A stretch of DNA of 64,000 nucleotides, from the NCBI RefSeq assembly GCF_006937785.1, contig NZ_SJEE01000003.1, positions 124,001 to 188,000 on the forward strand. Reading direction: 5' to 3'. This DNA comes from Pseudanabaena sp. UWO311. GTDB taxonomy: Bacteria > Cyanobacteriota > Cyanobacteriia > Pseudanabaenales > Pseudanabaenaceae. Position numbers and translations under genes: made by a program. Positions 44,449 through 53,016 of the stretch are shown one piece after another (the first letter of the stretch is position 1; each line of letters opens with the position of its first letter). The notes below the pieces were generated by a model. That model was not told the origin of the DNA, did no database searches, and saw nothing but the letters and a program-made list of their open reading frames with translations.

Positions 44449-46989
44449 TTAAGAAATAACGTTGAGAGTGAGACGGATATTGCCATTAGCTGTCGATGAC
44501 AAGACGATATTTTGTAGCGATCGCTTGATCATCTCTACAAGATTTTTATCCTTCACAGTCGAAGCCACATCATCCAGTACAAATCTTGTCAACCTGCCAT
44601 TTTGAATGGGAATCTCTAAGACTACAGTTCCATTGAATCCAGCAGGAATATTAATTGACTGCAATTGTTGAGCGATCGCTTGCTGGACAATGCTAATATC
44701 AACACCAGCAATGCCTGAGATACTCACGATTTGGACTTTTGATACAGTAGATTGTTGGCTTACCTTGGATGGTTCAGCAGGAGTATTACTGCTATCAATT
44801 TTAGGACTGAGTCTTGTGTTAAGCTTATCGCTGCCAGTAATTGAAAAAATAGCTTCTCCTTGCAATTTTGTTGAAGTGCTAAATTGCTGAGGAGATAAAG
44901 TCGTAGTGCGCTGAGAAGTCATAGGTACAGAGCTTGGGGCAGCAGGCTTGAGACTTCGACTATCGGCGATTTCGCCTGAAGTTACGCCAAAATTTACACC
45001 CTGAGGCATTTCTACTGGAACATTTACTGTGACCTTGCCGCCGTCAGGATTGACGCGCACTTCTTCGCTCACTGCAACAAAAGCAGTGTATTGAGAGAGC
45101 AAGCGGTAGTTGAGAGCAGTTTGAGTCACTGCATCAACAAGTGATTTGACTTCGCCACCAAACATCTGATTCATTAAATCTTTAATGCGAGCGCGTCCCC
45201 ATAGTTGGGCAATGCCGAGATTACTATTGCCTTTATCAAAATTCACATCAAGGGTTTGCTCGTAACGCTCGCCACCTGCGGCGATACCTGTGATTTTGAG
45301 TTTGCCATTGGCGCGATCGCCCTTTTTGCCAAATAATACTAGAGGCTGCTCCGCAAATAGGTCAGGAGCATTACTAGGATAGATTTCGGGAGCCGCGCCA
45401 TCACCTTCCCATTTCACTTGAATATTCGTAAGGACAGGATTGTTGATTTGACGGAAGAACTTCTCGGCAACTTCTTGGGTTGGTTCATCTTGACGTACTA
45501 CTCGCGAAGTACCTCGTCCCATTTCAGCAACACGCTCAAGCAAGTAGCGATTAACGGAACTGCCAACACCGAAACTATAAAGACGGTTACCAGGTTTGAG
45601 ATTTTTCTGAACGGCAGAGATTACTTCATTGTCATTGCCAATATAACCATCGGTAATTAGTACCACGCTGCGAATACGTCCATTAGATGATGAGGGGAAG
45701 TTAGTTACAGCATTGATGCCATTCATTAATTCTGTACCTCCATTAGCATCAACTTGATCAATATAGTTCATCGCCTTTTGACGATTGGCAACGGTATTTT
45801 GGAGCGGATAACTAGAAAGCTGGCGAGTGGTGCTAGAAAAATCAATAATTGTGAATGTGTCGTTGGGATTCAATCCGTTGATAAAGCGGCGCATCAGTTC
45901 CCTTGATTTGATAATCGGATCGCCTGATTGAGAACCTGATGTATCCATTAAAAACACAACGTCCTTGGGTACAATTTGATCGGCACGATAGGCGATCGCA
46001 GGAATCAGATAAGTTGCAAAGTGTGAGCCTTGGTCGTTTGTGGTTGTGAGGATCGTGGGCTGAGTGCGATCGCTACTAATTTTGTAACGCACAATCAAGT
46101 CCTTATTAGGAATGTTATCGCCAGCCGCTAATTTTAGTTGCATGGTTTCGCCATTATTCTGAACATCAATGCGATGCGAAGTGGAATAAAGATTGCGAAT
46201 GGGAACACCTGCATCAATTTGCAAGCTCACCGTAATATCATTGCCCGATCGCGTTTCAGGCTTGAGTATGGGCGGATTAATTCGCGAGGCATCAGGGACT
46301 TGAGTAGTATTTCCCTTTGGATCGATCGCTGCCCCTGGAATATAGCGAGGTCCCACGACCATGGGGAATACAAATTCATAATCGCCTTGCTCGAATTTAA
46401 GGCTTTCGGTGTAGCGAATCGTCACCTTGATTTGTTCACCTGGTTTAATATTTGCTAGAGATTGCGTGAAGATATTATCCCGTTCTTGCTCTAGCAAACC
46501 CGCTGTGCGTCCTTCCTTGCGGGCACGATCATAGATTTCCTTGGCTTCTTCACGTTTTTTGATATCCCCTTTAATGACGCGATCGCCGATCTTAATTTCC
46601 ATGTCATCGACAGCCGCTTGGTCTGGCAATGGGAATACATATATGGCTTCTAAGGGTTTGTCATAGGGATTCTGAAAAGTTTGGGTGACTTCTACCCTTG
46701 AAATGTTGCCAGATATTTTCCCTTTGACATCAGTATTGGTTAAAGTAAAAGCTTGTTGCTTGCGATCGGTGGTTTGGACATACAACCCACCAACAGGACG
46801 ATCTTTGTTTGTTTCGGCGCGAGGAGTGCGATCGCTAACTGGTTCGAGAATTCCTGTTCTAACCATAGTGCTAGGGTTTTGTGGAGTTTTAGCGATCGGG
46901 CTAGACTGGGCTAAGGTGCGATGAGCGATCATTCCTGCAAGAGCGATCGCGACAGGGATAGAGATGTAAATAGGTTTCATCAATTTCAT
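44449..46989 (-). CDS. VIT and von Willebrand factor A domain protein, exported
   Basis: 846 residues. A signal peptide (YISIPVAIALAGMIAHRTLAQ, about 1-28), then the VIT domain (about 70-210: LTNTDVKGKISGNISRVEVTQTFQNPYDKPLEAIYVFPLPDQAAV), then the VWA domain (about 345-520) with an intact MIDAS, DTSGSQSG, and the T and D further on (ANGGTEL, ITDGYIGND). The C-terminal 250 residues include Ser/Pro/Thr stretches and a TonB-like VQNGRLTRFVLDD tail. Related to inter-alpha-trypsin inhibitor heavy chains; probably binds a protein at the cell surface. Monocistronic, convergent with pglZ. Confidence 0.93.
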   Translation of the reverse strand: MKLMKPIYISIPVAIALAGMIAHRTLAQSSPIAKTPQNPSTMVRTGILEPVSDRTPRAETNKDRPVGGLYVQTTDRKQQAFTLTNTDVKGKISGNISRVEVTQTFQNPYDKPLEAIYVFPLPDQAAVDDMEIKIGDRVIKGDIKKREEAKEIYDRARKEGRTAGLLEQERDNIFTQSLANIKPGEQIKVTIRYTESLKFEQGDYEFVFPMVVGPRYIPGAAIDPKGNTTQVPDASRINPPILKPETRSGNDITVSLQIDAGVPIRNLYSTSHRIDVQNNGETMQLKLAAGDNIPNKDLIVRYKISSDRTQPTILTTTNDQGSHFATYLIPAIAYRADQIVPKDVVFLMDTSGSQSGDPIIKSRELMRRFINGLNPNDTFTIIDFSSTTRQLSSYPLQNTVANRQKAMNYIDQVDANGGTELMNGINAVTNFPSSSNGRIRSVVLITDGYIGNDNEVISAVQKNLKPGNRLYSFGVGSSVNRYLLERVAEMGRGTSRVVRQDEPTQEVAEKFFRQINNPVLTNIQVKWEGDGAAPEIYPSNAPDLFAEQPLVLFGKKGDRANGKLKITGIAAGGERYEQTLDVNFDKGNSNLGIAQLWGRARIKDLMNQMFGGEVKSLVDAVTQTALNYRLLSQYTAFVAVSEEVRVNPDGGKVTVNVPVEMPQGVNFGVTSGEIADSRSLKPAAPSSVPMTSQRTTTLSPQQFSTSTKLQGEAIFSITGSDKLNTRLSPKIDSSNTPAEPSKVSQQSTVSKVQIVSISGIAGVDISIVQQAIAQQLQSINIPAGFNGTVVLEIPIQNGRLTRFVLDDVASTVKDKNLVEMIKRSLQNIVLSSTANGNIRLTLNVIS

Positions 46990-47377
46990 GGTAACTTCAC
47001 TCCTCAGCGCCTATCGTAATTTAGTGAGTAGGCAAGCTATTAATATTTACTAAAATTGAGTCTCCCACCATTTCTAAAAGTTATTTGGTCAGTTGCATTT
47101 TTGGTAACGACAAAAAGGCAGAATAAATTGAAAAGGCGCACCCTCACAATGAAGTATCTCAGCATGGCTCTATAGGTGTTTCGGGGAGTTCAACCTTGAT
47201 AAACGGCTCAATGCTTTTAATGATGGGTATTTCAGACATCAAAGACCTCCGAGGCTAAAACCATTGTCTTCAAGTATTTCAGTCATTTACGCTAGAGCAC
47301 CTCCCCGAAACGCCTATTGAGCCATTTAATTATGCTTACTATGTAGGACAGCGCCACAATAAAATTGGAAGTCCCTA
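46990..47377. other. 388-bp spacer with a MITE-like element
   Basis: Divergent spacer between the VIT/VWA gene and the LigB-type gene. It holds the inverted-repeat element 47164-47325 and no gene. Confidence 0.7.
47164..47325 (-). mobile_element. 162-bp MITE-like element with 25-bp inverted ends
   Basis: Left end 47164-47188 and right end 47301-47325 are inverted repeats with two mismatches (core GTTTCGGGGAG). The minus strand between them encodes a short frame, MSEIPIIKSIEPFIKVELPE, that runs into the left end, as expected of a transposase-gene remnant. No target duplication is evident. Family not assigned. Confidence 0.65.
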
Positions 47378-48214
47378 ATGATTACAAAAACTGATCGTAA
47401 AATCATTCTCCCCACCTACTTTATTTCCCATGGTGGTGGCCCCTGGCCTTGGATGCGGCAAGAGATGAGCGGGCTTGAACAACTTGAAGCCTCTTTGCAA
47501 GCCATCCCTAAAGAAATTGAGATCACACCTAAAGCAGTTCTCGTCATTTCTGCACATTGGGAAGAACGGAACTTCACAGTCATGTCGAGTGCTGCGCCGC
47601 CAATGCTCTATGACTATTCTGGGTTTCCAGAACATACTTATCGAATCCAATATTCTGCCCTAGGCTCCCCGTCGGTGGCTAGTCGTATCCAAGAACTGCT
47701 ACAAAAAGCTGGATTTCAGGCGGACTCCGACCAATTCCGTGGATTTGATCACGGTGTTTTTGTCCCAATGTTTGTCGCTTACCCTGAAGCAAATGTCCCC
47801 ATACTTCAGTTGTCTATAAGAGCAGATTACGATCCAGCCGCGCATATTGCTGTCGGCCGTGCGATCGCACCGCTTAGAAATGAGGGTGTGCTGATTATTG
47901 GTAGTGGGCTGACCTATCACAACTTGAGCCTCATGATAGGACAACAGGCAAAAGCTTCTTCTCATCTGTTTGACGAATGGCTGACAAATGTTGTCTGTGG
48001 CTCGAAGTCTGACGAACGAAACTATCATCTAGTTAACTGGAGCCAAGCGCCATCAGCACGCATAGCTCATCCGCGAGAAGATCACTTGGTTCCGCTCTTC
48101 GTTGCTGTTGGTGCTGCTGAGATGGAGTTAGGCGATCGCATTTATCATGAAGAGAAATTTTTCGGGGGAATCACTGTTTCCAGTTTTCGCTTTGGCGAGA
48201 AAACAGTTTTTTAG
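47378..48214 (+). CDS. LigB/DODA-type extradiol aromatic ring-opening dioxygenase
   Basis: 278 residues, normal length. FISHGGGPWPW near residue 16 gives the first metal His, VLVISAHWEE near 58 the second and GFDHGVFVPM near 122 the third cluster; YHNL near 185 is the distal His. Related to YgiD and plant DODA, which cleave DOPA or similar catechols with an iron or zinc centre. The substrate is not determined. Monocistronic, followed by a palindrome and tRNA-Ser on the other strand. Confidence 0.93.
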   Translation: MITKTDRKIILPTYFISHGGGPWPWMRQEMSGLEQLEASLQAIPKEIEITPKAVLVISAHWEERNFTVMSSAAPPMLYDYSGFPEHTYRIQYSALGSPSVASRIQELLQKAGFQADSDQFRGFDHGVFVPMFVAYPEANVPILQLSIRADYDPAAHIAVGRAIAPLRNEGVLIIGSGLTYHNLSLMIGQQAKASSHLFDEWLTNVVCGSKSDERNYHLVNWSQAPSARIAHPREDHLVPLFVAVGAAEMELGDRIYHEEKFFGGITVSSFRFGEKTVF

Positions 48215-48256
48215 CCCAAAAAGAAGGTGCTGCGAAAGCAGCACCTTCTTTTTGGG
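48215..48256. terminator. 19-bp perfect palindrome between the dioxygenase gene and tRNA-Ser
   Basis: Arms 48215-48233 and 48238-48256 pair exactly around GAAA; apex GCTGC-GAAA-GCAGC. It begins at the dioxygenase stop and ends 6 bp before the tRNA 3' end, so it can terminate both convergent transcripts. Confidence 0.85.
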
Positions 48257-48262
48257 TTTGTA

Positions 48263-48349
48263 CGGAGAGGGGGAGATTCGAACTCCCGTTAGGTGTGACC
48301 CCAAATCTGATTTCGAGTCAGACGCATTCAACCACTCTGCCACCTCTCC
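48263..48349 (-). tRNA. tRNA-Ser, anticodon CGA
   Basis: The minus strand reads GGAGAGG...CCTCTCC with a long variable arm, T-arm GGGAGTTCGAATCTCCC and an anticodon stem-loop TCTGA-CTCGAAA-TCAGA, giving anticodon CGA (codon UCG). 87 nt; discriminator G; CCA is not encoded. All arms pair. Confidence 0.97.
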
Positions 48350-48623
48350 AAATATGTTTTGTAATGTCTTTGGTAAGCAAAGCGATTGTAATAATATCAC
48401 ACTATGTATGCTTTGATAGCATAAAGTGCTGAAATTCAGAAATTCTCATTATGAAACCGATTTTGGTTCATCACCGTCATAGGCGATTATCTCCGCAACT
48501 TGCTTTAATTAACTGAAATGAGATCACCTGCTTTTAGCCGTGAATTCTCTAAAAAAATCAGTACAATGTTCTCGTCCTTCATGTCCAAGCAGATTTTTCG
48601 ACCATCATAGGAAAAGGATAACC

Positions 48624-49946
48624 ATGCGAAATGTTACTCTCCATGCCTTTAATTGGCGATACACAGATATTATTGACAATTTGGATTCTATTCGAGAAGC
48701 GGGATATGGAGCGGTGCTAATCCCACCTCCACTTTACTCAGACCCTAATGGCGATCAGTGGTGGCAGAGATATCAGCCTAAAGATTATCGAGTATTGCTA
48801 TCACATTTGGGAGGCAAAAAGGATCTGGAGAAGTTGATTAAGGCTTGCCATGAAGGCACTCCCAAATTACAGGTGTATGCGGATCTTGTGGTTAACCACA
48901 TGGCAAACGAAGCTCGTAAAGATCATTTCGATTTTCCAGGTGCAGCCGAGCTTGAGCGTTACCAAAAACAGCCTGCCTTGTTTGAGGAGAACCGATTATA
49001 TGGTGACCTCAGTAAAGGATTATTTTCTGTTTTCGACTTTAACAATGCTGGTGAGATTGATAGCGATGAGTGGTCAAATCGGGATGCCGTGATCTATCAG
49101 AATTTATCAGGGCTACCTGATCTCAAAAATTCTGACTGGGTGTTGCAGCAGCAGACCGCTATGGTAGAGGCAATGATAGAGATGGGCTTCGATGGTTTTC
49201 GGATAGATGCCATTAAACATATCACCGAGCGAATGATTGATAACTTTGCTGATAATCCTAAGTTTCGGGATCGGTTTTGGTTCGGTGAAGTCTTAACAGG
49301 TAGCGATCGCGATGAGCGGATATTCCTTGATCCATTTTTAAGAGAAACTTGGATTTCAGGCTATGATTTTCCTCTATTCCAAACTATGCGCGAAGCATTC
49401 GGCATGGGTGGTTCTTTGCGAGCTTTAGCTCGTCCTGAAAGCCAAAATAATGCTTTGCCTTGGAATCGATCAGTAACCTTTGTAATCAACCACGATATTC
49501 CTCACAATGATGGGTTCCGCTTTTGGTTATTTGATCCACAAGATGAACATTTGGCTCATGCTTACATCTTGGGACGCGATGGAGGAGTTCCTCTCATTTA
49601 TTCTGACCATAATGAATCACGCCATTCGCAAGACCGCGATCGCTGGTTAGATGTATACAAGCGCCCCGATATGGTGGCGATGATCCATTTTCATAATGCT
49701 GTTCATGGTCAGCCGATGGTTATCCTTTATGAAAGTGACTTATTGCTAGTATTCCGCCGAGGCGCAAATGGAATTGTAGCTATAAACAAAAGTGGCTCAA
49801 ACCAATGGGCAAGTTTCAGCACTTGGGGACTGAAAAACCCTGCTAAATATCGAGATCTTATCCATCACTATGAGATGAACCTTTCTGGAAATACGCTGTC
49901 CCTATTTGTCCCACCCAGAACAGCCCAAATGTGGTTAGCAGAATAG
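48624..49946 (+). CDS. GH13 alpha-amylase family glycoside hydrolase
   Basis: 440 residues from ATG 48624, chosen because AGGAAAAGG precedes it and MRNVTLHAFNWRYTDIIDNLDSIREAGYGAVLIPPP is the barrel start; the open frame begins 28 codons earlier with a GTG. Catalytic nucleophile D195 is in GFDGFRIDAIKHI, the acid E in FWFGEVLTG, and the third Asp in VINHDIPHNDGF. It acts on alpha-1,4-glucans or related glucosides; no signal peptide is seen, so it is likely cytosolic. Exact substrate not resolved. Single gene with a strong hairpin after it. Confidence 0.93.
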   Translation: MRNVTLHAFNWRYTDIIDNLDSIREAGYGAVLIPPPLYSDPNGDQWWQRYQPKDYRVLLSHLGGKKDLEKLIKACHEGTPKLQVYADLVVNHMANEARKDHFDFPGAAELERYQKQPALFEENRLYGDLSKGLFSVFDFNNAGEIDSDEWSNRDAVIYQNLSGLPDLKNSDWVLQQQTAMVEAMIEMGFDGFRIDAIKHITERMIDNFADNPKFRDRFWFGEVLTGSDRDERIFLDPFLRETWISGYDFPLFQTMREAFGMGGSLRALARPESQNNALPWNRSVTFVINHDIPHNDGFRFWLFDPQDEHLAHAYILGRDGGVPLIYSDHNESRHSQDRDRWLDVYKRPDMVAMIHFHNAVHGQPMVILYESDLLLVFRRGANGIVAINKSGSNQWASFSTWGLKNPAKYRDLIHHYEMNLSGNTLSLFVPPRTAQMWLAE

Positions 49947-49994
49947 CTGTCAACAACCACAGCAGAACATAGAACATTTCTCGCTCAAGCCCAA

Positions 49995-50049
49995 AGCAAT
50001 AAATATTTTAAAAGTGCTGCTTCGCAGCACTTTTAAAATATTTATTGCT
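49995..50049. repeat. 26-bp perfect palindrome, loop TTC
   Basis: Arms 49995-50020 and 50024-50049 pair exactly; core AAGTGCTGC-TTC-GCAGCACTT. It is between the convergent GH13 and WD40 genes and can terminate GH13. Confidence 0.92.
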
Positions 50050-50053
50050 ATAA

Positions 50054-50082
50054 AGAGTGGCGGCGCTTTGCGTCGCCACTCT
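50054..50082. repeat. 13-bp palindrome (one mismatch) with GC-TTT-GC apex
   Basis: Arms 50054-50066 and 50070-50082 around TTT; apex GGCGC-TTT-GCGTC. It lies 5 bp from the WD40 gene's stop and may terminate it. Tandem with the preceding palindrome. Confidence 0.8.
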
Positions 50083-50087
50083 CATTC

Positions 50088-51185
50088 TTAGCGAAAACCT
50101 TTTCCCTGTGAAGATTCACTCCATAACATTAGTTCTCCGTCGGCATTTGCAGCCGCTAATTTTTTGCCCAGCGGTTGCCATTGCATTGCTGTAATCTCGC
50201 CCATTGGAGTTTCTAATGCTTGTACCCAATCCTTGGCATCTTTCCAAATTGCAATCCTGCCATTTTCATCAGCAGAGGCAAGTACTTCAGATTTAGGTTT
50301 GAAGGCAACAAAGCCGACGATACTGTTATGACCTTTAATCACTTCACCTTCCCAACCGACATTCAGATCAGCATGTTTTTCCCACACAACCACATCGGAA
50401 CCACTAGAGGAAGCCAATAGCGGCGAAGTTTTGCTAGCTGACCAATCAAAAGAACGAATTTTCCCAGGGAAACCTTGCATCCGCCAAGGTGAGGCATCAA
50501 AGTCTGTGCCAAGCCATTGCATCACCACAACTAGATTATCGAGGGTACTTGCTACTAAATATTCACCCACCCGATCCCAAACCAGTTTGGAAGTAGCAGT
50601 TGGCATTTCAAACCGAATCGGATCTTCGTACCAATCCTTAGCTGTCCATGCCTTAATACCGCCATCACCTCCCATCGTGAGTAATTCGCCGCTTGGATGC
50701 CATGCGATCGCTAGTACTGTTGATTGCTCAAAATGTAGGGTCGTCACAATATCAAGAGTCTCTGCGCTCCAGATTTGGACATACTTACCGAAACTAAATG
50801 CAAATTCGGGACGAGTGGGATGCCAAATCAGATGCTCAATCCATTTTGTACCAAGATCGAGGGTTGCCGCGATCGCAGGTTGATCGCCATCTAATTTCCA
50901 CACTCGTACTTTACCATCTTGCCCCCCAGCCGCCAGCCATCGCCCATCTGCCGAAAATCCCAGACAATCCACTGAAATTTCTGTTGGTGCTTGTAATTCA
51001 ATCAACTTTTGAGTCAGATCGTTACCAGCCTTTGCATCATCAAACATTACTGTCTCACCCGATGCAGTGGCAACAGCGAGATATTTGCTATTGGGTGACC
51101 ATGCGATCGCGGTGACATATTCACTGAGTGTAATTTGTGATTGAGGTTTGGGATTTAGAATAAGTGTGGTCTTAGGCTTGGGCAT
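50088..51185 (-). CDS. WD40 repeat protein
   Basis: 365 residues made of about seven WD repeats, such as YVTAIAWSPNSKYLAVATASGETVMFD, WLAAGGQDGKVRVWK, LLTMGGDGGIKAWTAKDWYED, IVGFVAFKPKSEVLASADENGRIAIWKD and LAAANADGELMLWS. No signal peptide or catalytic domain. A beta-propeller scaffold for protein interactions; the partner is unknown. Monocistronic, divergent from glyA. Confidence 0.92.
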   Translation of the reverse strand: MPKPKTTLILNPKPQSQITLSEYVTAIAWSPNSKYLAVATASGETVMFDDAKAGNDLTQKLIELQAPTEISVDCLGFSADGRWLAAGGQDGKVRVWKLDGDQPAIAATLDLGTKWIEHLIWHPTRPEFAFSFGKYVQIWSAETLDIVTTLHFEQSTVLAIAWHPSGELLTMGGDGGIKAWTAKDWYEDPIRFEMPTATSKLVWDRVGEYLVASTLDNLVVVMQWLGTDFDASPWRMQGFPGKIRSFDWSASKTSPLLASSSGSDVVVWEKHADLNVGWEGEVIKGHNSIVGFVAFKPKSEVLASADENGRIAIWKDAKDWVQALETPMGEITAMQWQPLGKKLAAANADGELMLWSESSQGKGFR

Positions 51186-51254
51186 AGTAATTATTTGGCT
51201 GTCTCCATTTGTTAGCTCCCATGGATTTTAACTTAGCGCAAAGCGCCGTAAAAC

Positions 51255-51297
51255 CAAAAAGAGAGTGGCAGCACTTCGCGCCGCCACTCTTTTTTTA
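51255..51297. repeat. Imperfect palindrome between divergent genes
   Basis: AAAAAGAGAGTGGC and GCCACTCTTTTT-type arms surround an AGCACTTCGCG tip. A decayed member of the GC-TTY-GC family, in the WD40-glyA divergent spacer. Confidence 0.65.
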
Positions 51298-51377
51298 GTC
51301 TATAGCTATAATCACTGCGTGTTAGCATATTTTTATAGGTATTTTCGTTTAGGCTAATCCAGCCTCGTTTTCGACCC

Positions 51378-51529
51378 ATAGGACTTATGTAAATCAACCA
51401 AGAACTCAAGTTCTTGGCTAAAAGCTCAAGTCCACTAAAGTGGACTACAGAATACTGTTAATTAACTCGTTTCAACGGGTTTGAGCTTTTAGCACGCACT
51501 TGAGTGCAGGGATACTGCGTAAGTCCTAT
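51378..51529 (+). mobile_element. 152-bp MITE-like element with ATAGGACTTAYG ends
   Basis: ATAGGACTTATG at 51378-51389 and its near-complement at 51518-51529 form the ends. Inside are two inverted units built from palindromes flanking the separator GCTAAAAGCTCAA: AGAACT-type and AGTCCACT-type palindromes, then the reverse unit. A partial copy of the first unit is present, inverted, at 60658-60710. Confidence 0.65.
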
Positions 51530-51570
51530 CCAACTTAATTTCAGACAATCAAGCACAGAAGCTTAGCAAA

Positions 51571-52869
51571 ATGACAAACTTGTTTCCCATCCTCGCCGCA
51601 TCCGATCCTCTTGTCGCAGGCTTTATCGGTAAAGAAATCGAGAGACAGCGCAATAATATCGAACTGATAGCCAGTGAAAATTTTACGTCCCTCGCAGTTA
51701 TGGCGGCGCAGGGATCAGTATTGACCAACAAATATGCCGAAGGGCTGCCATCCAAACGCTATTACGGTGGTTGTGAGTTTGTAGACGAGATCGAGTCGAT
51801 CGCTATCGATCGCATCAAAGAATTATTTGGCGCAGCCCATGCAAATGTCCAGCCTCACTCTGGCGCACAGGCAAACTTTGCCGTATTCCTGACCCTGCTC
51901 AAACCAGGTGACACTTTCATGGGGATGGACTTGTCCCATGGTGGACATTTGACTCATGGTTCACCTGTAAATGTTTCGGGAATGTGGTTTAACAAAGTCC
52001 ATTACGGTTTAAATCAAGAAACCGAACAGCTAGATTTTGATTTGATTCGCGATTTGGCTTTGCAACATAAGCCCAAATTAATCATTTGCGGCTATTCGGC
52101 ATATCCCAGAATTATCGATTTTGTCAAATTCCGTGCGATCGCAGATGAAGTTGGCGCGTATCTAATGGCAGACATCGCCCATATCGCAGGTTTAGTCGCG
52201 TCAGGACATCACCCCAATCCAATTCCCTATTGTGATGTCGTTACTACAACCACTCACAAAACTCTACGTGGGCCTCGTGGCGGTCTGATCATGACTCGCG
52301 ATGCTGCACTTGGTAAGAAATTCGATAAATCAGTCTTCCCTGGTTCACAGGGTGGCCCCCTTGAGCATGTAATTGCAGCTAAGGCTGTTGCCTTCGGTGA
52401 AGCATTATGTCCTGAGTTCAAAACTTACTGTGGACAGGTGATTGCGAACGCTCAAGCTCTTGCAGCTCAATTGCAAGAACGTGGATTCAAACTGGTTTCT
52501 AATGGAACTGATAACCACTTGTTGTTGGTCGATCTGCGTTGTATTAGTATGACTGGTAAGGTCGCAGACTTGTTAGTAAGCGGCATCAATATCACTGCTA
52601 ACAAAAACACCGTTCCATTCGATCCTGAATCACCTTTTGTAACCAGTGGTTTACGCCTTGGTTCTCCTGCGATGACTTCTCGTGGCTTAAAAGAATCTGA
52701 CTTCCGCGAAATCGGCAATATTATCGCCGATCGCCTTTTAAGTCCTGAGAGTGATGCTGTCCAATCTGATTGTCTCGCAAGAGTTCAAGCTCTATGCGAT
52801 CGTTTCCCTCTCTATCCTGAACTTGAGTATCCAGAGATCAGCATCAAGGAACCTGCTCTAGCCGTCTAA
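51571..52869 (+). CDS. glyA: Serine hydroxymethyltransferase
   Basis: PLP enzyme interconverting serine and glycine with transfer of a one-carbon unit to tetrahydrofolate; feeds purine and methionine synthesis and photorespiratory recovery. 432 residues, full length. [11 protein letters not shown] near the N-terminus, [18 protein letters not shown], and PLP lysine K230 in [15 protein letters not shown]. Monocistronic with a strong terminator just after it. Confidence 0.98.
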   Translation: MTNLFPILAASDPLVAGFIGKEIERQRNNIELIASENFTSLAVMAAQGSVLTNKYAEGLPSKRYYGGCEFVDEIESIAIDRIKELFGAAHANVQPHSGAQANFAVFLTLLKPGDTFMGMDLSHGGHLTHGSPVNVSGMWFNKVHYGLNQETEQLDFDLIRDLALQHKPKLIICGYSAYPRIIDFVKFRAIADEVGAYLMADIAHIAGLVASGHHPNPIPYCDVVTTTTHKTLRGPRGGLIMTRDAALGKKFDKSVFPGSQGGPLEHVIAAKAVAFGEALCPEFKTYCGQVIANAQALAAQLQERGFKLVSNGTDNHLLLVDLRCISMTGKVADLLVSGINITANKNTVPFDPESPFVTSGLRLGSPAMTSRGLKESDFREIGNIIADRLLSPESDAVQSDCLARVQALCDRFPLYPELEYPEISIKEPALAV

Positions 52870-52883
52870 ATAAAATCCATCAC

Positions 52884-52922
52884 AAAAAAAGGAAGGTACA
52901 TGACATGTACCTTCCTTTTTTT
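52884..52922 (+). terminator. Intrinsic terminator of glyA
   Basis: A stem of about 18 bp (A7-GGAAGGTACAT with its complement around GAC), with a T-run, starts 14 bp after the glyA stop. Confidence 0.88.
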
Positions 52923-52967
52923 ATGATGGCGATCGCGAATGAGTCTGCGAGCGATCACAACCAAAGA

Positions 52968-53016
52968 GTGATACGATATTTTTATGAATTGTACTATAGG
53001 ATCAACCAAAATCAAT
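52968..53016 (+). promoter_or_regulatory. Conserved leader of LRR paralogue 1
   Basis: GTGATACGATATTTTTATGA leads to CTATAGG and ACCAAAATCAAT just before the ATG. The same block recurs ahead of paralogues 3, 4 and 5. CTATARRR probably contains the -10 element. There is no recognisable Shine-Dalgarno. Confidence 0.6.

Larger units (their letters stand above)
51186..51570. other. 385-bp spacer with hairpin and MITE between WD40 gene and glyA
   Basis: Divergent spacer holding the imperfect palindrome 51255-51297 and the inverted-repeat element 51378-51529. No glycine riboswitch motif is recognised ahead of glyA. Confidence 0.6.

Noticed and set aside
48128-48400. Minus-strand ORF over the tRNA-Ser region
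   Set aside because: It covers the tRNA gene (48263-48349) and the adjacent palindrome. No family-like residues.
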